Shown: positions 42,273-51,000 of the stretch, piece by piece
Position numbering within the stretch: the stretch's first letter is position 1
Layout: each line of letters begins with the position of its first letter
DNA from: CAZMVY01 sp964653435
GTDB taxonomy: Bacteria; Planctomycetota; Phycisphaerae; UBA1845; PWPN01
Direction: 5' to 3'
DNA: 64,000 bases
NCBI GenBank assembly: GCA_964653435.1
Contig: CAZZFA010000002.1
Span: 1-64,000 of the forward strand
The notes under the pieces: model-generated
The model's input: the letters and a program-made list of their open reading frames with translations, nothing else
Databases searched by the model: none
What the model was told of the DNA's origin: nothing
Position numbers and translations under genes: made by a program

Positions 42273-43457
42273 ATGCAGAGCGGTATGATTGCCGACGGGC
42301 TCGATTCGATGCATCCGCCATGGGCGGACTGGTGGCAGTTGCTGCGGCAATTCGCCTGGCAGTACTGGCCTGTGGCGGCGTGTTCGTTCGGCGTGGCCGT
42401 GGCCGCGACGCCGATCTGCCGCGCCGTCGCGCGGGCCAGAAAGATCGTGGACCGCCCGGACGACTTTCTCAAACCCCACAAGAAGCCGATCCCCTACCTC
42501 GGCGGCGTGGCGATTTTCCTCGGTTGGGCGGCGGGGATCGCGGCGGCCGTCGCGCTGAAGCGGTTTCCCATCGAGCCCGGTGTCATGTGGGGCATTCTGG
42601 CGGCGGGCCTGGCGATCATGCTTGTCGGCCTGTTCGACGACATCCGGATGATGCGGCCGCACGTCAAGCTTGCGCTGAACATCGCGGTCGGCCTGTTTCT
42701 CCTGTGGCTCGGCATCGGGCGGAACGTCTTCGGTGTGATCATTCAGGCGACGGTCCTGAGGGATGACCCGTCCGTGCACTGGCTGGAGTTGTTCTTCTCG
42801 ATTCCGTTCGGGCTGTTCATCGTGGTGGGGGCGTGCAACGCGACGAATCTCATCGACGGCCTGGACGGTCTCTGCGGGGGCGTGCTGGGGATCATTTCGA
42901 TCGGGTTCTTCGTGCTGGCCGCGCACATGGCCTGCTGGAGACCGGACCAGGCCATCACCCACGAACGGGTCGTGCTCTCGCTGGCGATGCTGGGGGCCGC
43001 CGTGGGCTTCCTCCCGTACAACCGCAATCCGGCGTCGATCTTCATGGGCGATGCGGGCTCCATGCTCCTGGGCCTGAATGCCGCCGTGCTCATCATGATG
43101 TTCTGCGAGCCGGGCCGTCTCCGGTGGATGCTGGGAGCGATCGTGGTGTTCGGGCTGCCGATTGCCGATATGACGCTGACGTTGCTGCGGCGGTGGCGCA
43201 ATGCGCAGCCCCTGATGATCGGCGACCGCAGCCACTTTTATGACCAGTTGGTGGACCGCGGGTACAGCGTGCGCCAGGTCGTCGCCATCAGCTACGCGCT
43301 GGCCTTTGCGTTCGCGGCCATCGGCGTCGTGACGGCGCTTTTCGTCCGAACCCGGTATGCGATCGTGGTGTACGGAGCCGTCTTCATCGTGGTCGTCTGG
43401 GCGGTCTGGAAGTTTCGCATGGTGGAGTTGATGCCGCCTCATTCGCGACGCGAATGA
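42273..43457 (+). CDS. Undecaprenyl-phosphate sugar-1-phosphate transferase (WecA/TagO/MraY family)
   Basis: A 394-residue protein with about eleven transmembrane helices. The signature loops GGVAIFLGW, LFDDIRM (Asp pair), NATNLIDGLDGLCGG, and IFMGDAGSMLLG are those of the family that loads a sugar-1-phosphate (usually GlcNAc-1-P) from UDP onto undecaprenyl-phosphate. It is WecA/TagO-like rather than MraY, since the context is glycan and not peptidoglycan, and would start the repeat unit. ATG at 42273 or 42285. The next gene overlaps by four bases. Confidence 0.88.
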   Translation: MQSGMIADGLDSMHPPWADWWQLLRQFAWQYWPVAACSFGVAVAATPICRAVARARKIVDRPDDFLKPHKKPIPYLGGVAIFLGWAAGIAAAVALKRFPIEPGVMWGILAAGLAIMLVGLFDDIRMMRPHVKLALNIAVGLFLLWLGIGRNVFGVIIQATVLRDDPSVHWLELFFSIPFGLFIVVGACNATNLIDGLDGLCGGVLGIISIGFFVLAAHMACWRPDQAITHERVVLSLAMLGAAVGFLPYNRNPASIFMGDAGSMLLGLNAAVLIMMFCEPGRLRWMLGAIVVFGLPIADMTLTLLRRWRNAQPLMIGDRSHFYDQLVDRGYSVRQVVAISYALAFAFAAIGVVTALFVRTRYAIVVYGAVFIVVVWAVWKFRMVELMPPHSRRE

Positions 43458-44416
43458 CGGGGAGCGGCAAACAGGGATCGGGGGGAAGGGGGCAACGGGT
43501 GAGTCAGCACATGAGCACCGAACCGCACGATACCACGCCGTGCACTCCCGCCGTCGATTCCGTCGCCGCCGCGTCGGGTGGTCTTGCGCCGGGCGACGAG
43601 TTGCTCGCGGCCCGGCGGCGGTGGTTCGCGAGCTTTCCTGAAGGGCCGCTCGAGTTTGTCGCGGCGGTCCGAATCGTCTGGATCCTGGGCGTGTTCGCCG
43701 CGCCCGTCGTCGGGGGATTTCTTCGCACCTACGCGGCGATTGTGATATCGCTGCTCCTGCTGGCCGACGCGGGCCTGACGATATGGTGGCTCACCACCCT
43801 GGCGGCGGATCACGGCGTCTGGCTGCGCGGTCGCCCGCTGGATCCCGCGCGAGGCGGCAGGCCCCCGATCGGGCCTGCTGCGGGGGTAGTCCTGTCGCAG
43901 GGGCTTCTGTTCCTCTTCGGAGTGACGTTCCTGAGCCTTCCGATCGAGGCGGTACGGCAGCACCCGGGGGTAATCGCGACGATCCGCTGGATCGTCTTCG
44001 CGGCGTTTCTGGCGTCGGTGCCGCTGCTGTTGGCGGCGTGTCGGTCGGCGGGGCTGGGCGGCCGGCGGTCGGTGATCCTGCTGGCCGTGCCGTTCCTGTA
44101 CTGGTGGACCGTTCGGCGGTTCGCCGCGGACCTCGCCGCGGACTTCGCCGGGCAGGCAGCGCAACGGTTGGGCAGGGATTCGGACTTCTCTCGTGCTGCC
44201 TTCATCGTGGCCGACGTCCTCTGGGCGATTCTGGTCCTGATTGTGGCCGTCAATCTGTCGATGGGCGGAATCTGGGCGGGCCTGACGTTCCGGGGGCTTT
44301 GCAGCGGGTCAATCATCGCGGTCGCCGCCGTTGCCGATGTGGCGGCCGTGGAGACCGCGCAGCACGCCTACCTCACGTATCTCCGTGCGGCTTCGCGGCC
44401 GGCGCGATCGGCATAA
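43454..44416 (+). CDS. Hypothetical multipass membrane protein
   Basis: A 320-residue protein of unknown family with about six hydrophobic segments (for example VWILGVFAAPVVGG, YAAIVISLLLLADAGLTIWW, VLWAILVLIVAVNLSMGG). The first 60 residues are polar and disordered-looking. ATG at 43454 overlaps the WecA-like stop (ATGA); GTG at 43499 with AAGGGGG upstream is an equally good start. Its coupling to the WecA-like gene suggests it works at the same membrane step, but I cannot name a function. Confidence 0.6.
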   Translation: MTGSGKQGSGGRGQRVSQHMSTEPHDTTPCTPAVDSVAAASGGLAPGDELLAARRRWFASFPEGPLEFVAAVRIVWILGVFAAPVVGGFLRTYAAIVISLLLLADAGLTIWWLTTLAADHGVWLRGRPLDPARGGRPPIGPAAGVVLSQGLLFLFGVTFLSLPIEAVRQHPGVIATIRWIVFAAFLASVPLLLAACRSAGLGGRRSVILLAVPFLYWWTVRRFAADLAADFAGQAAQRLGRDSDFSRAAFIVADVLWAILVLIVAVNLSMGGIWAGLTFRGLCSGSIIAVAAVADVAAVETAQHAYLTYLRAASRPARSA

Positions 44417-44504
44417 CGCTGCGGCGAGCGGCGGGGCATGCCGCCGTGAGGTCCACACGATTCGCGTGCCTCGCGTTCGTCCGGGCACGCGCGGCGAAAG
44501 CACA

Positions 44505-45725
44505 TCACAGGCGCAGTTCGATCACATCGCCCGCGCTGTATGATCGAAGCAGATCCGGAACCACCTCGACGCCCCATCCGTGGCCGGAGAGCGGCCGGAC
44601 GCGGCCCCCGTAACCGAAGCGCTGCGACCGGCGGACCACATCGCCGCGAAGCAGGAACTTGCCGTAGCTGCCCTCGGCGAAGGTCGCACCGGGCACGTAT
44701 TCAAGGAATCGCCGTCCCGCGGCGGAAAGGATGCTCGTTTCACCGACCAGGCATCCGAGCTGAAAGGTCAACCGCCGTTGCCTTGCGAGGCCCGCCAGAC
44801 GCATTGCCGGAAGCAGGCCGCCGTTCTTGCTGATGCGGATGTTCATGGCGTCCATGAGACCCCCGGCGATCAGCCGTTCGGCGTCCTCGAACGTCAGGAG
44901 CGATTCATCCTGCATGATCGGGATTGTCGTGACGCGCCGAAGCTCGGGAATCCGCTGCTCCTGTCCGCGGGGGAGAGGCTGCTCGATGCATGCGATCGGC
45001 AGCGAGGACCACGCCTTCAGGCGTGCCGCGGCCGCCTCGACCGTCCAGCCGCCGTTGGCATCGAGCCGCAGCGTGGTCCGCCGGCCGAGCGACGACCCGA
45101 GTGCCTCGACCGCGGCCCGAACACGCTCGTCGTCGTCGTCAAAGCCGACCTTGAGCTTGAAGTCACGGAGGCCGAACCATCGCATCTTGCGCACGGATCC
45201 GCGCAGTGCCGTCGGGGCTTCGGCGGAGAGCACGCCGCTGTAGCGGACCCGCCCCACGCTGCCCGGCGGCCCGAAGCCGGGCAGACCCAGCCACCCGGCC
45301 GCCTCGGACAGGCTTCGCCGGAAGTGCCGGCTGTACGCATCGAGCAGGGCCAGCTCGAGCCCCGCCCTTGCCGCAAGAATGAGCCGGCCGTCCTTCGCCC
45401 GCTGCGGCAGCGAGTCGATGAGCTCGATCGCGGCGGCGAAGCTGTCCGGGCACCATCGCTCCATCCCCGGCATCAGGCGGGTGTGAATCGCCTCGATCAC
45501 CGACGCGGGCGTCTCGCCGGTGACGTAGGGCCGCGGGAGCGTCTCCCCGTATCCCACCAGGCCGTTGCGGAGTTCGACAGCCACCACAAGGGGGTCGGCC
45601 GTCCGCCGCTCGGCGGCGGCATGAGAGAACGCCCGCTTGAGGGGGATCGCCAGCGGGTACAAACGCACGCACTGAATCTGCGAGAGAACCAAGCCCGCGC
45701 TCCGTCCGGAAAGACTCGCGATCAT
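44505..45725 (-). CDS. Enolase-superfamily enzyme (muconate lactonizing/dipeptide epimerase-like)
   Basis: A 406-residue enzyme with the capping domain at about 18-150 and the barrel after it. The MLE-subgroup residues are all visible: K-x-K as Lys190/Lys192 in DFKLKVG, metal ligands Asp222 (LDANGGW), Glu248 (IEQPL) and Asp273 (MQDES), and Lys300 (ISKNGG). This constellation abstracts alpha-protons of carboxylates, as in dipeptide epimerases, cycloisomerases and o-succinylbenzoate synthase. The particular reaction cannot be assigned. ATG at 45725 is used since the capping domain begins soon after; the Shine-Dalgarno is weak. Confidence 0.82.
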   Translation of the reverse strand: MIASLSGRSAGLVLSQIQCVRLYPLAIPLKRAFSHAAAERRTADPLVVAVELRNGLVGYGETLPRPYVTGETPASVIEAIHTRLMPGMERWCPDSFAAAIELIDSLPQRAKDGRLILAARAGLELALLDAYSRHFRRSLSEAAGWLGLPGFGPPGSVGRVRYSGVLSAEAPTALRGSVRKMRWFGLRDFKLKVGFDDDDERVRAAVEALGSSLGRRTTLRLDANGGWTVEAAAARLKAWSSLPIACIEQPLPRGQEQRIPELRRVTTIPIMQDESLLTFEDAERLIAGGLMDAMNIRISKNGGLLPAMRLAGLARQRRLTFQLGCLVGETSILSAAGRRFLEYVPGATFAEGSYGKFLLRGDVVRRSQRFGYGGRVRPLSGHGWGVEVVPDLLRSYSAGDVIELRL

Positions 45726-45790
45726 CTTACGGTTGCGCCGGCCGGTCCGCCATCGGTCGCAGCGTGTGACAGGGCGGTGCGGCGGCGGGA

Positions 45791-46339
45791 TCAGCCCAGA
45801 CGCGGCAGGTCCGGCCGATTCGCGCGGTATTGCTCCCAACCCTTGCGGACAAGCCCCAGGCCGAAGACGCAGAACTCGAACTGCTCGCTGAGCCGGCGCA
45901 GGACGGCCGCAGGGGGCTGACTGTCACGGCGGCTCAGGTCGGAGGCGATGGCATACGAGCGTTTGCCCTGGCGCAGGTAATCAATGAGGTGATCCTTGCG
46001 CGCGGGGCCGCGAAGCTGTCGCAACCCCTCGGGATAGACGCCCGTCCAGAACAGCGTGAAGTCGCCGATGTGCTTGTGCACCAGACGATCGCGATCGGCG
46101 CGCTCGATCGGGGCGTCAAGGGCGGCCTCGGCGGCCATGTCGGCGACCTCCTCGATGCGGCGGCCTTTGGCGTCGTGGAGGCAGAAAATCCGGTCCATAT
46201 GCACGAATTCGACCAGCAGGTCGGACAGGTAGCCGGTAATATCCGGCTCGCACAGGCCCATGTCGGCGTAAAAAACGTGTTCCACAAGCCCCGCAAACAG
46301 CCGGCGGAGCGGATGCGATTCAGGCACCCCGGTCATCAT
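45791..46339 (-). CDS. Conserved-looking hypothetical protein
   Basis: A 182-residue soluble, mostly helical protein of no family I recognise. The pattern is regular (ADMGLCEPDITGYLSDLLVEFV, FWTGVYPEGLRQL, DYLRQGKRSYAIASDLS) and looks like a genuine, conserved gene rather than a shadow. ATG at 46339 (first of two tandem ATGs) has GGAG about six bases upstream; the frame is open 23 codons further. An intrinsic terminator separates it from the upstream gene, so it has its own promoter, not identified. Confidence 0.7.
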   Translation of the reverse strand: MMTGVPESHPLRRLFAGLVEHVFYADMGLCEPDITGYLSDLLVEFVHMDRIFCLHDAKGRRIEEVADMAAEAALDAPIERADRDRLVHKHIGDFTLFWTGVYPEGLRQLRGPARKDHLIDYLRQGKRSYAIASDLSRRDSQPPAAVLRRLSEQFEFCVFGLGLVRKGWEQYRANRPDLPRLG

Positions 46340-46454
46340 TACAGACTCCACATCCGGGAACAGTGTGTTCCCGGGGCACTCTCCTTTGCCCCGTTTGATT
46401 CTACGCACTTGTCCCCGGCTCAGGCAAGGACATGGTGCGTCAGATCGTCTCCGT

Positions 46455-46495
46455 AAAAAACCATGCGGCGCCGTGCGGAGGCCGCACAGCGCCGC
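46455..46495 (-). terminator. Rho-independent terminator
   Basis: On the minus strand a GC-rich stem (14 bases, one wobble or mismatch; plus-strand arms 46465-46478 and 46482-46495) is followed by a run of six T (plus-strand A6 at 46455-46460). It lies 25 bases after the stop of the coiled-coil exported protein gene and should terminate its transcript. Confidence 0.8.
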
Positions 46496-46519
46496 CTGTT
46501 GTGTTGGATTCCGGAACCG

Positions 46520-47593
46520 CTACCTGGCCGCCGCAGGTGCGGTGGCCGGCGGTTGCGACTTGCCCTCGGCGGGCTCGGTTGCCTTCCGGCCGCCCTGGTC
46601 CTCGCGCATCCGCTCCCGGAGCGATTCCAGGCGGGCCTTCTCCTTCTGCTCGAACGCCGCCTTCTGTTCCTTCGTCGGGATCTGCTCGAGCCGCTGCTTG
46701 AACTCGTTGAAAATGCCCTCCGCGATCGGCTTCTCGAGTTCCTTCTTCCGGTCGCGAAGCTGCTCAAGCGACTTCTGCGCGGCCTGGAGCGACTCCTTCG
46801 TCGTCTCCTCTTTTGACCGCGACTCCCGGAGCTCCTTCATCTTCGCGGCGATCTCCTCGAACTCCGCCTTGTGCTTCTCGCGATAGGCGTTCGCCCGGTC
46901 ACGGCACTCCCGCAGCACCGATTGGGCCGTTTCCTTCTGGCTCGCGTCCAGGCCGTATCGCACGCTGAACATGCGGACATACATCTCCCACGTGTCTTCC
47001 GGCTTCGCATCCGTCCAGGGCTCGCCGATCTGTCCTTGGCGGGAGCCGGCCGGCGTGAAGTCCGCCGGCTGGATGTCTCCCTTGCCCCAGCGGTCCAGTC
47101 GCTCCTCCATGATCTTGAACTGCTTCTCCAGCATCTCCATGTCGGCGTCATGGCGCTTGCGCTGCGACTCGTTCAGGATCTCGTGCCATTCCTTGTTGCC
47201 CTCCAGGATGGCCTTGCGGGCGTCCCGGAAGATCGGCTTACCCATCTCCGACCATTGCTTGGCCGTCTCGCTCGGCGGGAGCTGCCGCCGCTGCTGGAAC
47301 TCCAGCATCTCGAACATCAGCGTTCGCAGATCCGTCTCGTGGTCCTTCAGAAACTCCTTTACGCGCTTGGTCAGCAGTTTGCGCGTGTATTCCTCCTGAT
47401 CCGGGCTCAGGTTGTACTGCCGCGTCAGTGCCCGGACATAGATGTCCATCATCAGTTCCGGGTTCCACACCGGCGCACGGTTTGCACTCGGCCGGTCCGG
47501 CTGGGCCGGAGCCTGTCCGAATGCTGCCGTATGCAGCCCTGCCGCCGCTGTCAAAGCCGCCACCATCCACCACGGTCGCACTTGCCGATACAA
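46520..47593 (-). CDS. Exported coiled-coil protein, hypothetical
   Basis: A 357-residue protein with a signal peptide (WWMVAALTAAAGLHTAAFGQ, cleavage near AFG/QA) and, after about residue 60, a long charged helical region with heptad-like Glu/Lys/Arg content (EMLEKQFKIMEERL, KELRESRSKEETTKESLQ). The tail is Ala/Pro/Thr-rich. The start is taken as TTG at 47593 because AGGAG is eight bases upstream; the frame extends 18 codons further to an ATG at 47647. It resembles other planctomycete exported coiled-coil proteins such as the one at the end of this window, but I know no function. Confidence 0.68.
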   Translation of the reverse strand: MYRQVRPWWMVAALTAAAGLHTAAFGQAPAQPDRPSANRAPVWNPELMMDIYVRALTRQYNLSPDQEEYTRKLLTKRVKEFLKDHETDLRTLMFEMLEFQQRRQLPPSETAKQWSEMGKPIFRDARKAILEGNKEWHEILNESQRKRHDADMEMLEKQFKIMEERLDRWGKGDIQPADFTPAGSRQGQIGEPWTDAKPEDTWEMYVRMFSVRYGLDASQKETAQSVLRECRDRANAYREKHKAEFEEIAAKMKELRESRSKEETTKESLQAAQKSLEQLRDRKKELEKPIAEGIFNEFKQRLEQIPTKEQKAAFEQKEKARLESLRERMREDQGGRKATEPAEGKSQPPATAPAAAR

Positions 47594-47662
47594 CTCGTAT
47601 ACTCCTCTCAGATTCGCCCAGACCCATCCGGTCCTACGGAACCGCACGTTTTACGCCGCGAT

Positions 47663-47693
47663 ATTATACCGCAGGCCGCTACCGGCGTTGCAA
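47663..47693 (-). promoter_or_regulatory. Candidate promoter of the exported coiled-coil gene
   Basis: TTGCAA (47693-47688) and a consensus TATAAT (47668-47663) with a 19-base spacer, which is wide. The predicted start near 47655 would give a leader of about 60 bases to the TTG start at 47593. Confidence 0.45.
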
Positions 47694-47960
47694 GCCTCCA
47701 GCGGACGGGCGTTAATCTGATGAAGGATATCGTATTCGGGCCGGTCGCGCAAGCGGGTCCGCACAATTGGCCCGGCCGGCGGCACCGGCGCGGCGGTGCG
47801 GGCTGCGGTAGGGGCGTCGTCATAGTGGCAAAGGTAGCGTTTACGCCGCTGCGGCGCGGGCCGAGACCCCGGCCGCTCCACCCGGCCCTCGCGGGTTTGC
47901 CCCGGCGGGCGGCGAACGGCGCGACCGCTCGCGAATTATGGATTGTTTGCCTCCGTACCG

Positions 47961-47966
47961 TATAAT
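47961..47966 (+). promoter_or_regulatory. Candidate -10 element of the 1425-residue protein gene
   Basis: A consensus TATAAT about 50 bases upstream of the GTG start at 48017. No good -35 hexamer is found at 16-18 bases; the nearest TTGTTT is only 12 bases away, so this may be an extended or activator-dependent promoter. Confidence 0.4.
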
Positions 47967-48016
47967 GCTGATAGCCGTTGTACCTTCCATCACGCCTGCC
48001 GGGTGAGGAAACCACC

Positions 48017-51000
48017 GTGGCGACACCTGCCAGCCTGATACCGCCGGACGAGAGCGCGTCGCTTGTCAGCGGAGTGCTCCGACAGACGCAAAACCGTCTC
48101 ACGCGGGTTTCGCTATTGGCCTCCGCTTGTGTACTGTTGGCTGCGACGGGGCTGTTCGTGCTCGGATTTGTGGTGGCCGATCATTTCCTCGACGGGGGCG
48201 TGCCGCCGCGGGTCCGTGCGGCCGTTCTTGCGCTCTACCTGATCGGCGTGGCTGCGGCCGTCGTCGTGATGATCGGATTGCCGGCCGCTCGCCGGATCAG
48301 CAACCTGTACGCGGCCCGCCTTCTCGAACGGGCCCACCCGACGTTTCACAATTCGCTGGTGAACGCCATTCAGCTCGAGAAGCATCGGGAACTGCCCGGA
48401 TCGATTCGCAGTGCCTTGCTGGCTCGCGCGGCGGTGGATGCCGCCCATGCCGACGTTCGGCGTGCCGTTGTGTCAGATCGACTGCGACGGGCGGGCATCG
48501 TCCTCGGCGCGGCGGCGGCGTTATTCCTCGGCTATGTGGTCTTCGCCCCCAAGCCCGTGCTTCCGTCCGTACTTCGCGCATTCGGGGCTGACATTCCCGC
48601 GCCTACGCGGACCGTCGTCGTGGACATGGAGCCGGCGGACGGTGCCTCCGTGATCGTCGGGCGGCCGGTGACGTTCACGGCGCGCCTGGCGGGCCGGATC
48701 CCCGCCGATGTGTATGTGCACTTCAGCCCTGACAACGGTGTCACGCTGCTCAGCGGGCAGCGGCTGACGCTCTCGCCGGCAAGCCCGGCCGATCCGCCGG
48801 GCCGCGCCCGGATATGGCAGGGGACCAAGGCCGGCCAGGACGTGCAGCAGGACATGTACTGGCGGCTGACCGCCGGCGACGCCGCCTCGCCGTGGCGCCG
48901 TCTCGTCGTGCGAGCGCTGCCGGATGTGGTCGATCTGCGGGTGACATGCGTGTATCCCTTGTACACGGGCCTGGCCTCCCGCACGACCGCGTCAGGGCAG
49001 TCGGCCGACGTGGATGCGCTCATCGGAACGCAGGTGACCGTGGAGGCCGCCACGAATGTGCCGGTGCGCGATCCGGTGCTGGTGATTGCAGCGGGGGCCG
49101 ACCCGGCGGATGAAACGCGGCTGTCCATGCGGCATGTGGACCTCGACGCGACACGGATCGTCGGCCAGTTCACCGTGATGCAGGACGGGCAGTACTACCT
49201 GCGGTTCTTTGACCGCGAGGGCGAGCCGAACCAGGATCCGATCCGTCATACCATTCGGGCCCGGCCCGACCGGCCGCCGACGATCACGCTGATTCGCCCC
49301 GCAGCAGACCTCGAACTGCGGCCGGATGAGGCGCTGGAGATTCACGCACGCGTCGAGGATGATTACGGGGTCAGCCGGGCGGCGATCGAGTACAAGCGCG
49401 GCGCCCAGGCGGCCTGGGTCTCGCTGCCGCTGCCGACGGGGCCGGACGCCTCGCCGACGACAAGGCCCACCGCGGCCCGGAGCCTCCTGGAGACGGCGGT
49501 GCCGCTGGTGCGGTTCGGCGCCGTTCCCGGCGACGTGATCGAGTGGCACCTGGCGGCATGGGACAATCGCGTTGATCTCGACGGCCGGCTCTCGCCGCAG
49601 AAGGGCGTCGGGCCGACACGACGGATCCTCGTGCCGGTGCCGGAGTCGCTGGCGAAGGCGGAGCCGCCGCCGGAGGCGAACATTCCGGCGCCGGCGACGC
49701 GGCCGATCGATACGGAGCTTGCGGAGAACACGCGGAAGGATCGTGCGGATCAAGCCCGCGACGCGCACGATCGTTCGGCCACGGCATCGCAGCCGGCTGA
49801 TGCCCGCAAGGCGGCGCCCGCGGACGCCCCGACGACGCGCGAGTCGCGCGACCTGGACAACGAGGCGATCGCGCAGGCGAAGACGCCCGAGCAGGATGCG
49901 GTTGAGCGATTCATCCGCGAACATCAGGCGGAACTGACGAAACTTCGCGAGCATCTTGCGAAGGAGGCCGAACGCCAGGCGGAGGGTAAGCCGGAGAAGG
50001 CGGCGGCTCCGTCGCCGGCGAACGATACGGCGCAGAAGACGCCGCCCGACGAGCCACGGGGCGAATCAGCCGAGAAACCTTCTTCGAATGCGAAGGATGC
50101 GGCCCCGCCCGCTGGGAAGGATGCCGCTCGGCATGCCGCCGAGGACACGCCCAAGCCTGCGCCGGACGGCGACAGCAAGGCGCAGCCGGTGAATCCGAAG
50201 ACCGAGCAGACGCCCCCGCAGCCCGAACGAGACAAGCCCGAGGCAGGCGATACGGCTGCGCAGGCCGGCGCCGACAAGTCGTCGGTGGAACCGACCAACG
50301 CGCAGGACAGTGCCGCGGGTGGCAAGAAGGCGGAAGAGACCGGGGCGGCAAACGGCCCGTCGGATGGCGGGAACAAGCCTCAGGCCGGGGCTCCGAAGAC
50401 CGCGCAGGGGACTGCGCAGCCTGATCGCGGCGGCCCGAAGGCGGGTGAGACGGCCCCGAAGGCCGACGCTTCCCAATCGGCTGTCAGGGCGGGCGGAGGC
50501 CAGGCGGCCGCCGAGCCCGCGAAGGCGCAGGATTCCGCCACGGGCGCGAAGAAGCCGGCAGCGACCGACACGCCAGAGGCCTCGCCGGGTGGCGAGATGG
50601 CCGAACGGGCGGAGGCTCAGGTCCGGGCGCAGCAGGCGGGCGATGCCGCCGGAAAGCAAGACGGCGCCCCACAGGGCGGCCGCGAGCGGGCGGGACAGAA
50701 ACCCGACGCCGCCGGGAAGCCGGGAAGCGACGGCCAGGGCGAGCCTGCGAAGGCGCAGGCCGATGCCGGCGGGCAGGGACAGGCCAGGGCCTCGTCCGGG
50801 ACCGGCACGGAAGGACAAAAGGCGGCTGGGGGCGAACAGCAGAACGGCGACGGCGAGAAACCCGCCCGGAAGCTGAGTGAAGGCCCGACGGCGGCCGCGC
50901 CCGCGAAGACGGACAACGTAAGCCCGGGGACGCCCGGCTCGGGCCTCGGCACGCCGGTGGGCGATGAGGGCGGTCATCAGGGGCAGTCCTCGACCTTCAA

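Larger units (their letters stand above)
47594..48016. other. Divergent intergenic region with two promoter candidates
   Basis: A 423-base stretch between divergent genes with no supported gene. On the minus strand a TATAAT lies at 47668-47663 with TTGCAA at 47693-47688 (19-base spacing); on the plus strand a TATAAT lies at 47961-47966 about 50 bases before the GTG at 48017. Confidence 0.55.

Noticed and set aside
46455..46495. Bidirectional terminator shared with a plus-strand gene
   Set aside because: Only the minus strand has the T-run after the stem and no plus-strand gene ends here.
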